In this document: one piece after another, positions 38,105-49,526 of the stretch | Layout: each line of letters starts with the position of its first letter | Numbering within the stretch: the first letter of the stretch is position 1 | DNA from: Phytophthora colocasiae | Taxonomy: Eukaryota; Oomycota; Peronosporomycetes; Peronosporales; Peronosporaceae | Reading direction: 5' to 3' | NCBI GenBank assembly: GCA_018806915.1 | Contig: JAGKQI010000034.1 | Coordinates: 806,001-870,000, forward strand | Length of the DNA stretch: 64,000 bases | The notes under the pieces: generated by a model | Seen by the model: the letters and a program-made list of their open reading frames with translations, nothing else | What the model was told of the DNA's origin: nothing | The model's database searches: none | Made by a program: the position numbers and the translations under genes

Positions 38105-38380
38105 TGTTGCAGGTGATCCAATGATCCCGCAATGATTACGGTAAGATGTTTACGCCACCGATGATTAGACGAGTAGGATGATTGGACGAGTACAGAATGA
38201 TGGTGATTGGATGCACCAAATGATTGGATGCAGACCAGGTAGAGAAACAGTGTAGCTCATATCAATCAATCACTTCTGAATTTCCATTCTACCCATCAAG
38301 TGACTTCCCTCGCCTCGGCCTCCTCGCCCCAAGCTTTCGGCAGTCCTCCCTGCAAGACAACCTCTGCACGACCTTCTTCT
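38105..38380 (+). repeat. C1 middle LTR, damaged
   Basis: Matches the 282-bp LTR with several 1-2 bp losses and without the final A. It is joined at about 38381 to RT sequence corresponding to 36911 onward. Confidence 0.9.
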
Positions 38381-38384
38381 TCGA

Positions 38385-39573
38385 GCCTGATGAAGGAGAA
38401 GGTGTTCTGCAGTGTTCCAGAAGGCGTGGAACTTGATGACGGCTACGACTGCGTGGAACTGCTCAAGGCGATCTACGGTCTCAAGCAAGCTTCTCGAGTG
38501 TGGAATGAGACTTTGACGAGTATGTGCGCTCCATCGGATTTCGCGTTTCGAGCTACGATCCGTGCCTCTACATCAAGATTGTCGATGGTGACTGCGTTCT
38601 GATGCTGGTGTACGTCGACGATGTTTTGGTGACCAGGCTCTTCGACGATCATTGCTGAAGTCAGAAACAGCTCAAGGCACGATTCGAGATGACCGACAGT
38701 GGCAAATGTTCCTTCATTTTGGGGATTGAGGTGGTCGACAATGCGGATGGCAGTGTCACATTGAGTCAAAGCTCGCTACATCAACGACATCCTGGAGCGC
38801 TTTGGCATGCAGAACTGCAAACCTGCTGCCAGTCCAGTCGACCTCAGCATGAAGCTCGTTGCCGAGTGACGTCTCGACCAAGTTGGATGCGCCGTTCCGC
38901 GAAGCTGTCGGTGCTCTCATGCACTTGATGACGTCGACTCGCCCGGACATTGCTTTTGCAGTTGGTTACGTTTCGCGCTTCATGGAGAATCCTCAAGTCG
39001 AGCACTGGATTGCAGTCAAGCGCATCTTCCGTTACCTTCAGGGCACCAAGTCGGCATGGACTCCGTTTTTCGCCGACCAAGAATCGACTTTTTCGTGGCT
39101 ATTCGGATGCAGACTGGGCTGGTGACCACAGTGACCGCAAGTCGACTTCAGGCTACCTGTTTCAAGTTCTTGGCGGACCTGTGTCGTGGGGATCCAAGAA
39201 GCAATCGAGTGTGTCTCTTTCCACGAGTGAAGCCGAGTACATTGCGCTCAGTCTGGCAATCCAAGAAGGCAAGTGGGTGCACAAGCTTCTGTGTGAGATC
39301 CTTGACGCTGCAGGCGAAGACATCCCGGATCTGAAGATTTTCGAAGACAATCAGTCGTGCATCAAGATGACGAAGAACCCTGTGAACCATGGCCGCGCGA
39401 AGCACATCGACATCAAGTACCACCACATCCGTGATGAAGTCAAGCGCGGTGAAGTGATCGTCGAGTACTGCGAGACCACGACCATGCTGGCCGACATCTT
39501 GACCAAGGGACTCGGCGGACCTCGTCACAAGGACTTAACGACGGCTCTTGGCGTTCAAGCGTGTTCGCATTGA
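38385..39573 (+). pseudogene. pol: Second, partial C1 RT/RNase H copy
   Basis: Repeats 36911-38098. Nearly all differences from the first copy are single-base insertions or deletions: loss in GACCAGGCTC, loss in GTCAGAAAC, gain in AGTCAAAGC, gain in GCCGAGTG. The RNase H part (39090-39573) is open to the stop. A second LTR (39581-39862) follows. Confidence 0.9.
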
Positions 39574-39580
39574 GAGGGGC

Positions 39581-39862
39581 TGTTGCAGGTGATCCAATAC
39601 GATCCCGCAATGATTACGGTAAGATGTTTACGCCACCGATGATTAGACGAGTAGGATGATTGGACGAGTACAGAATGATGGTGATTGGATGCACCAAATG
39701 ATTGGATGCAGACCAGGTAGAGAAAACAGTGTAAGCTCATATCAATCAATCACTTCTGAATTTCCATTCTACCCCTCAAGTGACTTCCCTCGCCTCGGCC
39801 TCCTCGCCCCAAGCTTCGGCAGTCCTCCCCTCGCAAGACAACCTCTACCACGACCTTCTTCA
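39581..39862 (+). repeat. C1 3' LTR
   Basis: 282 bp, ends CTTCTTCA, followed by the ATTTG duplication and resumption of G1 gag. Confidence 0.95.
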
Positions 39863-39867
39863 ATTTG

Positions 39868-40797
39868 CAGATCTAATGGTGGGCCGGCAAAGAACTGGTA
39901 CAGAAGCTCAGTCGAACGACGAAAACCAAGTGGGCGGATCTGCTGGACAGTTTCCAGACCCAGTATTGTGGGTTGGGTATGTCGGTCGCGTGGCAATACT
40001 ATCACGCTCGCAAGCGATCGGAAGAAACTCCCCTTGATTACCTCTACCGGCTCAACGTGGCGGCTTTACGTGCTAGACTGAAGATCAAGGATGGGAGCCC
40101 TAAGGCCCGCCGGGAACATGTAGACCACTACATCGAGACATTGAGAGATCCGGAGTTAGCTGATCGGCTGACCCTACTCCGACTGAGCGACGTCGATGAA
40201 CTGGAGGAGGTACTTCGTGCCCGGGAACGGGCGAAAAGCAGGCAGCGTAAATCTGCGTTTGGATCGAAGTACAGACAAAAGGCACCGGCCAGTGCCCCGG
40301 CAGCTCCCACCCGAGCGGTGGTACGGGCGATCTAAACTCAAGATCCGAGCTCAGAATCAATGGAAATATCCGGATCGGATGGATCCGATTCTGAAGGCGA
40401 TCTCCGGAGGATATATCTTGCCGCGTCGGAAGACAAGCAGATCGGCACTGGGGGCGTTCCCCACCAACAGGATCAGTCGCGATCGCAGGTAAACGTGCAG
40501 GACCGAGGCCGGACCACGGATCGCAGGGGTACGTCAGACCACGATCGAGGTCGCTGTTCACACTGTGGATCGCGGAAGCATACGGATCTGGACTGCTGGA
40601 GACGTCTAACCTGTGAAAAGTGCGGGAAGAGGGGTCACCCAACGGATCGCTGTCTGTATACCTGCCGTGGTTGTGGGGAGATCCATGAAGCTGGAGAATG
40701 CCCCATGGAAGAATTCTACAACCAGATCCGCAAGTGGTACGACCCGACCCGACATGCCGGATTGTTTCCCGAGAAGGTGGAAAAGATGTTAAACTAG
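39868..40797 (+). pseudogene. gag: G1 gag, C-terminal part
   Basis: Resumes gag after C1. Relative to G2 it lacks one base near 39886. Like G2 it lacks one base at the NWYR position (39897-39910). The core YCGLGMSVAWQYYHARKR is encoded from 39963. A TAA at 40333-40335 interrupts the linker. The C-terminus keeps three zinc-knuckle-like boxes: CSHCGSRKHTDLDC, CEKCGKRGHPTDRC and CRGCGEIHEAGEC. It ends at the frameshift heptamer with stop 40795-40797. Confidence 0.9.
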
Positions 40798-40835
40798 GAC
40801 GCTCGCCGGTTTGGAAACCGGTACGAGCCGAGCGT
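40788..40835 (+). promoter_or_regulatory. G1 gag-pol -1 frameshift signal
   Basis: ATG TTA AAC TAG: heptamer G TTA AAC (40788-40794) immediately before the stop. The outer stem pairs 40799-40805 with 40829-40835 (ACGCTCG/CGAGCGT). The inner stem is CCGGTTT/AAACCGG with a two-base gap. A -1 slip continues as LGRSPVWKPV in the protease frame. Confidence 0.85.
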
Positions 40836-43800
40836 TCTGAGTACTGCATCTATGCATATGTGAACAAGAAATCGAGAGATCAAGATAGGGAGAATTCGGA
40901 TCTGCGCGGTAATACATGTAAGTTGCATTCGTATACTGCTAAGATCGCGAGTCTTCACCGGATCGATGAGTTCTCTCGATCTGGTGCGGAAGTGGCTCTG
41001 GATCTCAAGGAAGGAAAGTCCAGGGGGTATTGGAAATACCACGCACCCGGAAAATGGTTCCGCCAAGCCAAGATCTCAGGCAAGATCAATCACGAAAGAG
41101 CGATCTTGCTCCTGGACACTGGCGCCGAGGTATCCATCTTGGATACCACCTTTGCTCGTAAGGTTGGGTGCCACTTTGACACTAGTCAGAGACAGGAGTG
41201 TGTTGGGATCGGTGACAATGTGTACACCACCGAGGGAAGAACGAGGATCAAGATCACGCTTGCGGGATACTTGGTCTACTTTTTCGATATTTGGATCGAG
41301 GGATCTATCCGGGCAAGATGCGATCCTGGGTATGGATTTCATGATCCCGGCTGGAGTCCGGATGGATCTGGCGAAGGGATCGCTGTGCTTACCTAATGAA
41401 GTGGGGATCCCACTTAGTGGTCGCAAGAGATTATACGGGAAGAAGGTAAGATCGGTAAAATTGGAGGAAGATCTACATATCCCAGTTGGGGGATCTGAAG
41501 AGATCGCATCGAGAGTGAAATTATCGGCGACAGAGAAATTGTGGGTGACCAGAGGCGACCAATGGGTACCTACAGTGGTGAATGGACCCGGCCGAAATCG
41601 GTACTTAGTGATCACGAATTTGAGCGAGAAGATTTTACGACTGGATCACAGATTACATGTTGGAATGGTACTTGATCAGGAAAAAGTGCCTCGATTCCCC
41701 GGGTTTGTGTCGATCGGATCCCGACGTTACATGGAGTGGCAGAATCTAGCTCTAGAAGCGACTGTGGACGCAAGACCAGAACCTCAGGAATCCGTGGAGA
41801 TCCCCTTACCGTCGGTCGAACGGCCGACCTACGTTACGCCGCGATCCATACTCCGCCGAGGTGGGGCAACCAGGACCGACCCTGATCCTGCACCAATATC
41901 GACATTGGAACCGCGATCACCGACCGATACGGCCGAAGTCAAGGTCGCATTCATCGATCCCCAACCGGATCCCATGGATACCCCACCGATCACGATCAGT
42001 TCCGACAAGGCCCCGAGTGGCGAAGCTGGGGGCGGTGAGACTGAGACGAATGGTGAGACTGAGACGAATGAGAGCTTGCCAGATCAGGCCCCAGGTCGGA
42101 CAGATCGGACATGTGAAGAGGAAATCGAGGTAAAAACAGAAAAACCAGATTTTCAAATCGAGATCCAACATGTATCCGACGCCGATGCCGTCCCCATGGT
42201 TAAAGACACCCCGATCTTGACAGCCAAGGACGATAGGCTGCGTGATCAATCAACGGATGAACCGGATCCGACATCTCCTGAAGGGATCGAGAACGCTGAT
42301 CAGACCCACTTACACGAAAGTGGCGATTTTTCGGCCGAAGATCTAGCCGATAATCTCGCAGTAGTACCGGAGATCCAGATTTCCACCACTGAAGAAGTCA
42401 GGATCGAAGATCTGCAAGTAGGAAATCCGGGATCGGCTACCCCGGAGGAGATCGAGAAACTTCGACAGATTATTTGGAAGAAGCGACATCTCCTGATCGG
42501 AAAGGGAAACGCACTTCCTCCAGCGGCCAAGGGTGTTATATGCGATATCGACGTGGGTGACGCAAAGCCGATCGCACAACGAGTCCGAAAGGTGGCGCCA
42601 CAGTTCCGCGAGAAAGTATCGGATCTCATCAAAGGACTCCTAGCTGCCAAGATCATCCGGCCATCGACCTCGCCATGGGCATCGCCGATCGTGGTGATCA
42701 TCAAGAAGAACGGTGTAGACATCCGACTATGTATCGATTATCGGCTGGTGAACGGTCTCACGAGGCTGATGATCTACCCAATGCCTCTGATCAATGACCT
42801 GTTAGAAGATCTTGACAAAGTTCTGTGGTACTGTTCATTAGACATGGCAAGAGGATCCTGGGTCGTATCAATGACCGATCGAGCTCGCGCGATCTTAGCT
42901 TTCATCACCCCGTTCGGCCTCTTCGAGTGGAATCGCATGCCGTTCGGGCTGAAGAACGCCCCTCAGATCTATCAACGTCTTGTGGACAACGCCCTATATG
43001 GATTTTTGAAGATCTCCCAGTCAGGGAATACGAAAGACTCTACAGATGTGTTTGAATCAGGGGTCCCGGAAGATCCTGGTCGCCCGTCGGTTCTAGGACG
43101 GAGATCTTACATCGACGATATCTTGATCACGGCTGGAACATGGGATCAAATGTGCGATCGGGTGGAAGACCTATTGGAGGCCTGTGATAAGTGGAATCTC
43201 TCGATCAGTGTGGCGAAGAGCTTCTGGGGCATGGATAAGGTGGAATATCTCGGACACAAAGTGTCGATCGACGGATTGGAGGCAAACCCGAAAGACCTGA
43301 AGTCTCTGACAGATCTGCCATTCCCTGGGTCGCTCCGATCCATGCAATCGTTCCTGGGAAGTTTGAATTACTATAGTCGGTTCATCGAGGATTATGCGAT
43401 CTATGCATCGGTCCTATATGAACTACGTGAAGTGGAGTTCGCAGAACTGAAGAAGCGACCAGATCTACGAAAGATCATGGATAGCATGGACCCGATCAAT
43501 CGAGATCCCGTTGCGCTTAAGTCGAATCAGGATGGATCACCCGACACCTTGACTCAAAAGGGGAATAGTACGCCGGATCTTAACTTGGGGGCGACGCCTC
43601 CCCCCTGTTCAAGCAAGGTCGGAGCCAATCTGGCCCAAAGAGCTGGCGACGAAAGGTGGGGTAGGGCACACAGGGCGTTTACAGCCTTGAAAACCAAGAT
43701 CGCGTCGACCCCGATCCTTCGTCACTTCGACATGACAAAGTTACCCGTGGTGATCGTGTATGCCAGTGACTGGGCGATTTCCGCCGCACTAATGCAGGAA

Positions 43801-46398
43801 CACGACCAGATCTACCACCCGGTCGCGTTTGCCAGCCGAACCTTGAAGACGAACGAGTTAAACAATAATGTTGCCGAAAAGGAGGTGTTGGCTCTACTTC
43901 GGATCCTGGATCTACACTACACCCTGTTGGTGGGACGTCGGATCAAGGTCCTAACCAGACACTTCACGCTTGCCTGGCTGTTCAGGTCTGCCGGCCTTCA
44001 AGGGCGTCTGGGACAATGGTCTGCTCTCCTGTCCCCATGGACACTCGAGATCACGAAGTGTACGAAGGGAGAGGATGAGATACTGGGGGCGATCGCAGCT
44101 AATATAACGCCTAGATCGGAGATCGACGAAGCCCTGATCGCGATCGCGCCACAGAAGGAACCAAGGCGTAAGATCCAGATGCCGATTCCCACCGTAGATC
44201 CAGGCGAGGAGCTATGGGTGGTAAGTTTCGACGGTTCGGCACGCGTGAAACGAGGAGGAGGCGCTTTCAGCGCGATCGTGTGGAGTTTGCCGGAGTGGAA
44301 AGTGATCAAAGCTAGATCAGACTATGCGGAGAGTCTTACTGTCAATGAAGCGGAATACCGTGGGCTCTTGCTAGGTCTTGGCATGATCGCACAGTTAGAA
44401 CGCCGCCGTTTGGTCATTTGTGGCGATTCGAACCTAGTGATCCGACAAGTCCGGGGCGAGATCGACTGCAAGGCGCCAGGATTGACGTTACTGAAACAGA
44501 AGGTGCTAGATCACTTGCGGAATTGGGGAGATCATGAGCTAGTCCATGTGAAGAGAGACTGGCATGGGAGCGCAGACAGCTTGGCGAGTGCCGCGCTGCA
44601 GCGAGGAAGCGGGATCGAGGTCCACGATGAAGCAGATCGGTGTGATCTGGTCACCCTAAATCGGCTTGATGAGGTGTTGATCCCTCGAGTTGAAGATCGA
44701 ACGGTGCAAGTGTCGGCCGTAGCCACGGGTGCAGCCCGAGCGCGACCCGATGCCGCCGTCCTGCGAGAGGAACTGATCCGGGAGATGCGAGTGGATCGGA
44801 TCAGGCGAGCCCAGGACGAGGAGGTCTGGATCGCCGGACTAAAGAAGTACCTGGCTGGGCAGATCGCGGATCTTACTCGAGCCGAGTCTGGATCCTACGC
44901 CAAGATCGCTTCCGAGTACGAGGTAGATGAACAGGATCTGTTGTTTTATTGCCCACCAGGGCCGAGATCAAGAGGTGATCGCGACCGCCTGATGAGACTC
45001 GTGGTTCCAGAAACGCTACAGCAGGATGTCCTCCACCACTACCATACGACTCTGGAAGGGGGACATCAAGGGATCGGACGCACTTATCAGCGGATCCGAG
45101 ATCATTTCCACTGGAGGGGATTATATCGGAGCGTGCAGCGATACGTAGGCGAGTGTGTAGATTGTGAGACCGGGAAGGGGAGACCCACGATCCGGGGCGA
45201 GTCGCCGGGGAATCTGCAGGCGACATACCCATTCCAGATCATAGCAATGGATCACATACCTTCTCTGCCCAGATCCAACAAAGGCAACACCGAACTACTG
45301 ATCTGGGTAGATCTGTTCACGGGATATGTGATCGCAAAGGCTAGTTCCTCCCGATCGGCCCAGACCGTCGCGGAATCTTATGAAGAATGCGTGTTCCGCA
45401 GATTTGGCGCTAGCGAGATGATCAGGCACGATCGAGAGCCGGGCTTCATGTCCGACTTCTTCAGATCGTTTAATAGGATCCTGGGGCAGCGACAACGGGC
45501 GACGATGGCCTACCGACCACAGGCCAATGGGACTGCGGAACGGATGGTGCAAACGGCCACTAGGGCAATCAGGATGTATGTTCAAGATCTCGATCAAAAG
45601 GACTGGGATGAATATGCGGAGAGATTGACTTTCGCCATTAACACGGCTCACGATCGAGATACCCCTCACTATTTGGTACACGGATGGGATCCAAGATCGA
45701 CGTTGGAAGCAACGATCCCGATCGGGTCGACCAGACGCCACGATCGCGATCCAAGACGGTGGAGATATCGCGTTCAGAGATACTACCAGCAGTCGAGAGA
45801 ACAGGTCAACGCTAAGCTGCGAGAGGCGATCGCGGACCGAGCTGATCGGCACAATGAGGATGTCGATCCGCATCAGATCGAAGCTGGATCACGAGTTTGG
45901 CTATACCTAGATCGTGTGAAGGAAGGGTATGCCCGTAAACTCGCCCACCTTTGGCATGGCTCGTTCCGTGTTGCAGAGAAGCTCAATGAATTCACGATCA
46001 AGCTGGAGATCGCGGGCTCTGATTACCATATCTTTCCGGTGGTTCTTGTTTCTAAGCTAAAGCTGGTACGGAATTTCCCAGATCGACCGCGGATCGAGTT
46101 GACGGTAGATGAAGCAGATCGGCTCGATTTCGATGAGATCCTCCTTCCGGAGGACAGTTGGGTTCCAGATCTGGATGCCGATGAGTACGAAGTCGAACGG
46201 ATCTCGGACATGCGAAGTGGGAAACGAACTCGCTACGGCCGGATCTATCGTGAGTTCCTGGTGCACTGGGTCGGTTATGATGAGCCAACGTGGGTCGACG
46301 AAGCTGATCTTAACTGTGGGGCCATATTGAGCGCGTTCCTACGTGACTACGCTAATCGGAACCGGTTCGGCGTGATGCAGTCGCACGAAGAAGTGTAA
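40795..46398 (+). CDS. pol: G1 pol: protease, RT, two RNase H domains, integrase, chromodomain
   Basis: The protease frame carries AILLLDTGAEVSILDTTF (about 41100-41150) and shifts at about 41297 by a 1-bp insertion. From there one frame is open to 46398. Reverse transcriptase is at about 42590-43200 (SPIVVIIKKNGVDIRLCIDY, RSYIDDILIT with YIDD at 43108-43119). The Ty3 RNase H follows at 43700-44060 (VIVYASDWAISAAL). A second, RNase HI-type domain is at 44205-44610 (VSFDGSARVKRGGG, NEAEYRGLLLGL, VICGDSNLVIRQ). The integrase zinc finger is HYHTTLEGGHQG...CVDCETGKG, with core residues MDHIP, RHDREPG and GTAERM. The C-terminal chromodomain is at about 46186-46330 (REFLVHWVGYDEPTWVDE). Dual RNase H is known from plant Tat and oomycete Ty3/Gypsy elements. 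Confidence 0.95.
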
Positions 46399-46750
46399 GG
46401 GAAGCCAGGCGAGGTGACAGGGTTACCTCGCCGGGATCGAAGAAGCTGATGTGGAGGAGAATCCAGATCAAAGCGAGAGTTTTATATTTGTGTATATGCA
46501 TGTGCGTAGGGAATTTGACGGTGGAAGATGGTGATCCGGGATGTCGAGATGGAGATGAAAGGGGATCACATTCCTAAAATGATAGAGTACGAGGGAATGA
46601 CTGTGAGAATGGAGATTACGGATTACGGGTGGAGATTATGAGAATTACGAATGGAGATGGAAGAATGTAGAACGGCCCTGGAAGGGGTTCCGAATCCGAA
46701 CTCGGGGAGAAGCCCCGAGCCTTGCTGCAAGTGATCGAAGTTCGCACGAC
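46399..46750. other. G1 spacer between converging pol and antisense gene
   Basis: 353 bp where the two genes' 3' ends meet. It begins with a small inverted repeat (GGCGAGGTGACAGGGTTACC, with GCGAGGT pairing ACCTCGC) just after the pol stop. It has a TATATTTGTGTATATGCATG segment and a purine-rich GGAGATTA repeat stretch near 46610-46660. It may hold polyadenylation signals for both transcripts. G2 has a comparable spacer at 61760-62133. Confidence 0.5.
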
Positions 46751-49423
46751 TTACGGAGAAGCGGCCCCAGCGGGAGGAGGATTGAACTTGCCGATAACTC
46801 GGGGAATCCTGGTAGCGGGATGGTTGACCGGGTCTTGCCGATACTGGTTACGCCACGGATCCGCCTCGTCACACTCCTCCAGAGCCTCGATCAGGTTCGC
46901 CGGCTCTGGGACGTTCGCGTTGGGATCCGCCAGGTTGGCACGCCGAGAGACCACGCCGGGATACCAACGAACCACATCCACCGACGGAATGGGGAGGTGA
47001 AGGAAGAACGGATCCAGCAGGATGTCGAGATCGAACCACTGATTGCGCATTATGGGGGGGAAGGAGGCGAGGAATTGGCGCCAAGCAGACCCAGCCCGAC
47101 TCCGCCGGGCCTTGCGAGCAACGTAATACCGCTGCAGTTCAAGATCCGCATCCTGCATGGCAGAGGTGATCTCGAAGTTGTGGGTGGCCTCCCAAAATGC
47201 TTGACGGTGCCGTTCCTCCAGAACGCGATAGGTGGCGGCCACGGCCGCGAGGGGTGTTCCCTCCCTCTCATGCAGATCGAGGTCGAACGTAAGGGGACCC
47301 GGGTTCGCGAAGTCGTTCCACGGCTCCAGAGCCAGCAGATCAAGCACGTTCACGCCCGTGATCAACTCGTGGAGGTATTCGGTGCGGGGGGTCGGTGCAG
47401 GCCCAGCCTGTATCTGGGAAGGGAACAGCCAACCCGAAGGAATCAACAACCGTTTGCCCAGAGAACTGGCGATCAGACCCACGATGGAATACTGCCCGAT
47501 CACCTGCGGATCCCACGGCACGATGTCAGCGGCCGCGAAGGTACGCTGCCGATCGTACCCTGGAATGAAAGAGGCGACCGGGAACAGGGGTGGTCGGAGC
47601 CCGGGGGGCGAGGAACCGCCGGAAGGAGGTGGCGGCGGTGACGGGGAACCCGGAGGTGATCCTGGAGACGGCGGGCCTGATCCATCTGGAGATGGGCTTG
47701 AGCCGTCCGGAGACCCCGATCCACGGGTGCCAGAAGGTCCGGATCTCGGAACCTGACCGGACTCGCGCCGGTGCGTCGAGATAGACCGTTGGCGGCCCAT
47801 GTGTAGAGTCTCGTCCTCCTCGGAGTCCTCCGCCTCGTTGGAACGTTCCGATTCGGCTTCAGAACTAGTTCCATTGCTGGGTTCTGGGCTTTCGTCCTCT
47901 TCGGACGGCGATGAGAATGGGTGCTGGGGATCGTAGTCGGAGTCTTCCTCGTCCTCATCCGGCGAATCACCCTCGGCGGGAAGCGATCCGGACTGATCCG
48001 TAGGCGCTGGGGTCGAATCAGGGCTGGAGTGTCGGTTTCCTCCTCCGGCTTGCCCAGAAGCTTGATCCGCCAACAGATCCAGCGGACTCGCCGTTGATCC
48101 TGCCGGGGTCGGGACCACCGTGGGTGTGACAGGCTGGGTTGACCCGGGAGCTTCGGTAGCTGCAGGTTTTAGATCACGGGGAGCTGAGGTGCTCCGAGCC
48201 GGACGCTTGCGTGAGGAAGGAGGAACGGCCGGGGAAGCGGAGGCGCTTCGAGATCTTTTGGTGGCACGAGCTGCCCGTCGATCCGCGATCCACGAGGACA
48301 ACCGAGCAGAGGAATCCTCGGCGTGGTGCAGCTGTTGCTCGGCTTCGGCATAATCAGCGTCCAGCTCTTGGTGAGCCTGTCGAAGCTCCGCGTTCTGTCG
48401 CTGGAGTTGGTCGAGTTCCTGTGTCGCCGCATCCCGGGCGGAACGAGCCACGTCAAGGTCTGCGAGGGCAGACAAACGATCTTGGGTGGCATCGTCCAGG
48501 TCGACCTGGATTCGATCACGGTCTGCCGTTACTCGATTGAGATCTTGCATTGCCTGATCCCGGTCGAGGCGGGCCTGACCCAGGTCTGCGACGGCCTGAT
48601 CCCGCTCGGCAATGGCGGCACGATGCTGGACGGAGAGCTGCTCCAAGGCGAGGTGTGCCCGAGCAAGTTCAGCCTGGTGATCCTCTGCCTCGCGTTCCAG
48701 GTACGCGACTTCGGCTCGAGCGGCGAGCAACTCCGCTTGGGTCCGCGTCAACTCCAACCTCAACCGAGCTTCCTCTGCTGTCGGGCGAGCCTGATCAGCA
48801 GGCATGGCCATAGCCGCTTGTGGACCTTGGGAGGAATCGTTCCTCTGCCAGCGATCAAGGCTACGCTGAGTGAGGGTCAGGTCATGACGCACGGCGGCGA
48901 GCTCCCGTTCGCGATCCTGAAGCTCATCCCGGAGTTCAATCTCCGTCTCCCCGGCTATGCGAAGTTCGGCCAGCCGGAAGTCGAGATCCTCGAGCGCAGA
49001 GTCTAGCCGCGCCTGGATCCGGGCCAGTCGCTGCTCAGACTCCCGTCGTTCGGCGTCGTGCTGGGCCCGCTGATCCTGCAAGGCGGCGATCGCGTCCCCA
49101 CCGATAGCATCTCCGGTTCCCGATCGCAGATGAGCGATTTCGGCGTTCAGCCGCAAAATCTCCTCCGCTTGGTCGTCCCGGAAGCGCTCCATATCCTCCA
49201 TGTCGGATCGCAACCGGCGAACGGTGTCGTCCAGGTGGTCCCGATCGCGACTCAAGGTCTCGCGCATCCGTTGGCTATGGGCCAGCCTCGCTTGCAAGGT
49301 GACCAGCTCAGGGTTTACCCCGGGGGTTGAGAAGCGGGAGGCCGTGGATCGGGCGGATCGGAGCGAGTGCTCGCTCGAGGGCGTTCTCGGCGTCAAGGGG
49401 GGCGAGGAAGGCGGATCGGACAT
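46751..49423 (-). CDS. G1 antisense third gene: coiled-coil protein with conserved C-terminal domain
   Basis: Minus-strand frame of about 890 codons from ATG 49423 (an upstream in-frame ATG at 49507 adds 28 codons), opposite to gag-pol and ending 353 nt after it. Residues about 30-400 are a long heptad coiled coil rich in Arg/Asp/Glu/Leu (RDRDHLDDTVRRLRSDMEDM). Next are a Ser/Pro/Glu-rich low-complexity region and a Gly/Ser/Pro tract. The last 260 residues or so form a conserved domain: IPGYDRQRTFAAADIVPWDP, PLTFDLDLHEREGTPLA, LQRYYVARKARRSRAGSAW, LLDPFFLHLP and EADPWRNQY. G2 carries a homologous protein. No transmembrane segment, zinc knuckle or polymerase motif is evident. The ATG is 104 nt from the 3' LTR, so a promoter in the LTR reading outward-in is likely. 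Confidence 0.8.
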   Translation of the reverse strand: MSDPPSSPPLTPRTPSSEHSLRSARSTASRFSTPGVNPELVTLQARLAHSQRMRETLSRDRDHLDDTVRRLRSDMEDMERFRDDQAEEILRLNAEIAHLRSGTGDAIGGDAIAALQDQRAQHDAERRESEQRLARIQARLDSALEDLDFRLAELRIAGETEIELRDELQDRERELAAVRHDLTLTQRSLDRWQRNDSSQGPQAAMAMPADQARPTAEEARLRLELTRTQAELLAARAEVAYLEREAEDHQAELARAHLALEQLSVQHRAAIAERDQAVADLGQARLDRDQAMQDLNRVTADRDRIQVDLDDATQDRLSALADLDVARSARDAATQELDQLQRQNAELRQAHQELDADYAEAEQQLHHAEDSSARLSSWIADRRAARATKRSRSASASPAVPPSSRKRPARSTSAPRDLKPAATEAPGSTQPVTPTVVPTPAGSTASPLDLLADQASGQAGGGNRHSSPDSTPAPTDQSGSLPAEGDSPDEDEEDSDYDPQHPFSSPSEEDESPEPSNGTSSEAESERSNEAEDSEEDETLHMGRQRSISTHRRESGQVPRSGPSGTRGSGSPDGSSPSPDGSGPPSPGSPPGSPSPPPPPSGGSSPPGLRPPLFPVASFIPGYDRQRTFAAADIVPWDPQVIGQYSIVGLIASSLGKRLLIPSGWLFPSQIQAGPAPTPRTEYLHELITGVNVLDLLALEPWNDFANPGPLTFDLDLHEREGTPLAAVAATYRVLEERHRQAFWEATHNFEITSAMQDADLELQRYYVARKARRSRAGSAWRQFLASFPPIMRNQWFDLDILLDPFFLHLPIPSVDVVRWYPGVVSRRANLADPNANVPEPANLIEALEECDEADPWRNQYRQDPVNHPATRIPRVIGKFNPPPAGAASP

Positions 49424-49517
49424 TTCGAGAGAGTGGTGGCGCTTGAACGACTTGTGTTCCAGGTGGTGAATGTGGAAATAAACCCGAAGTGAGCTGCGGC
49501 AGCTCAACTTACGTGCT

Positions 49518-49526
49518 GGGGGCGGA
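49518..49526 (+). other. G1 polypurine tract
   Basis: GGGGGCGGA immediately upstream of the 3' LTR, the expected plus-strand primer. It lies in the leader of the antisense gene. Confidence 0.65.

Noticed and set aside
46751..49423. The antisense protein as a retroviral-type envelope
   Set aside because: Position between pol and LTR recalls env, but the gene is on the opposite strand and has no signal peptide, transmembrane segment or Cys-rich ectodomain. It is coiled coil plus a soluble-looking domain.
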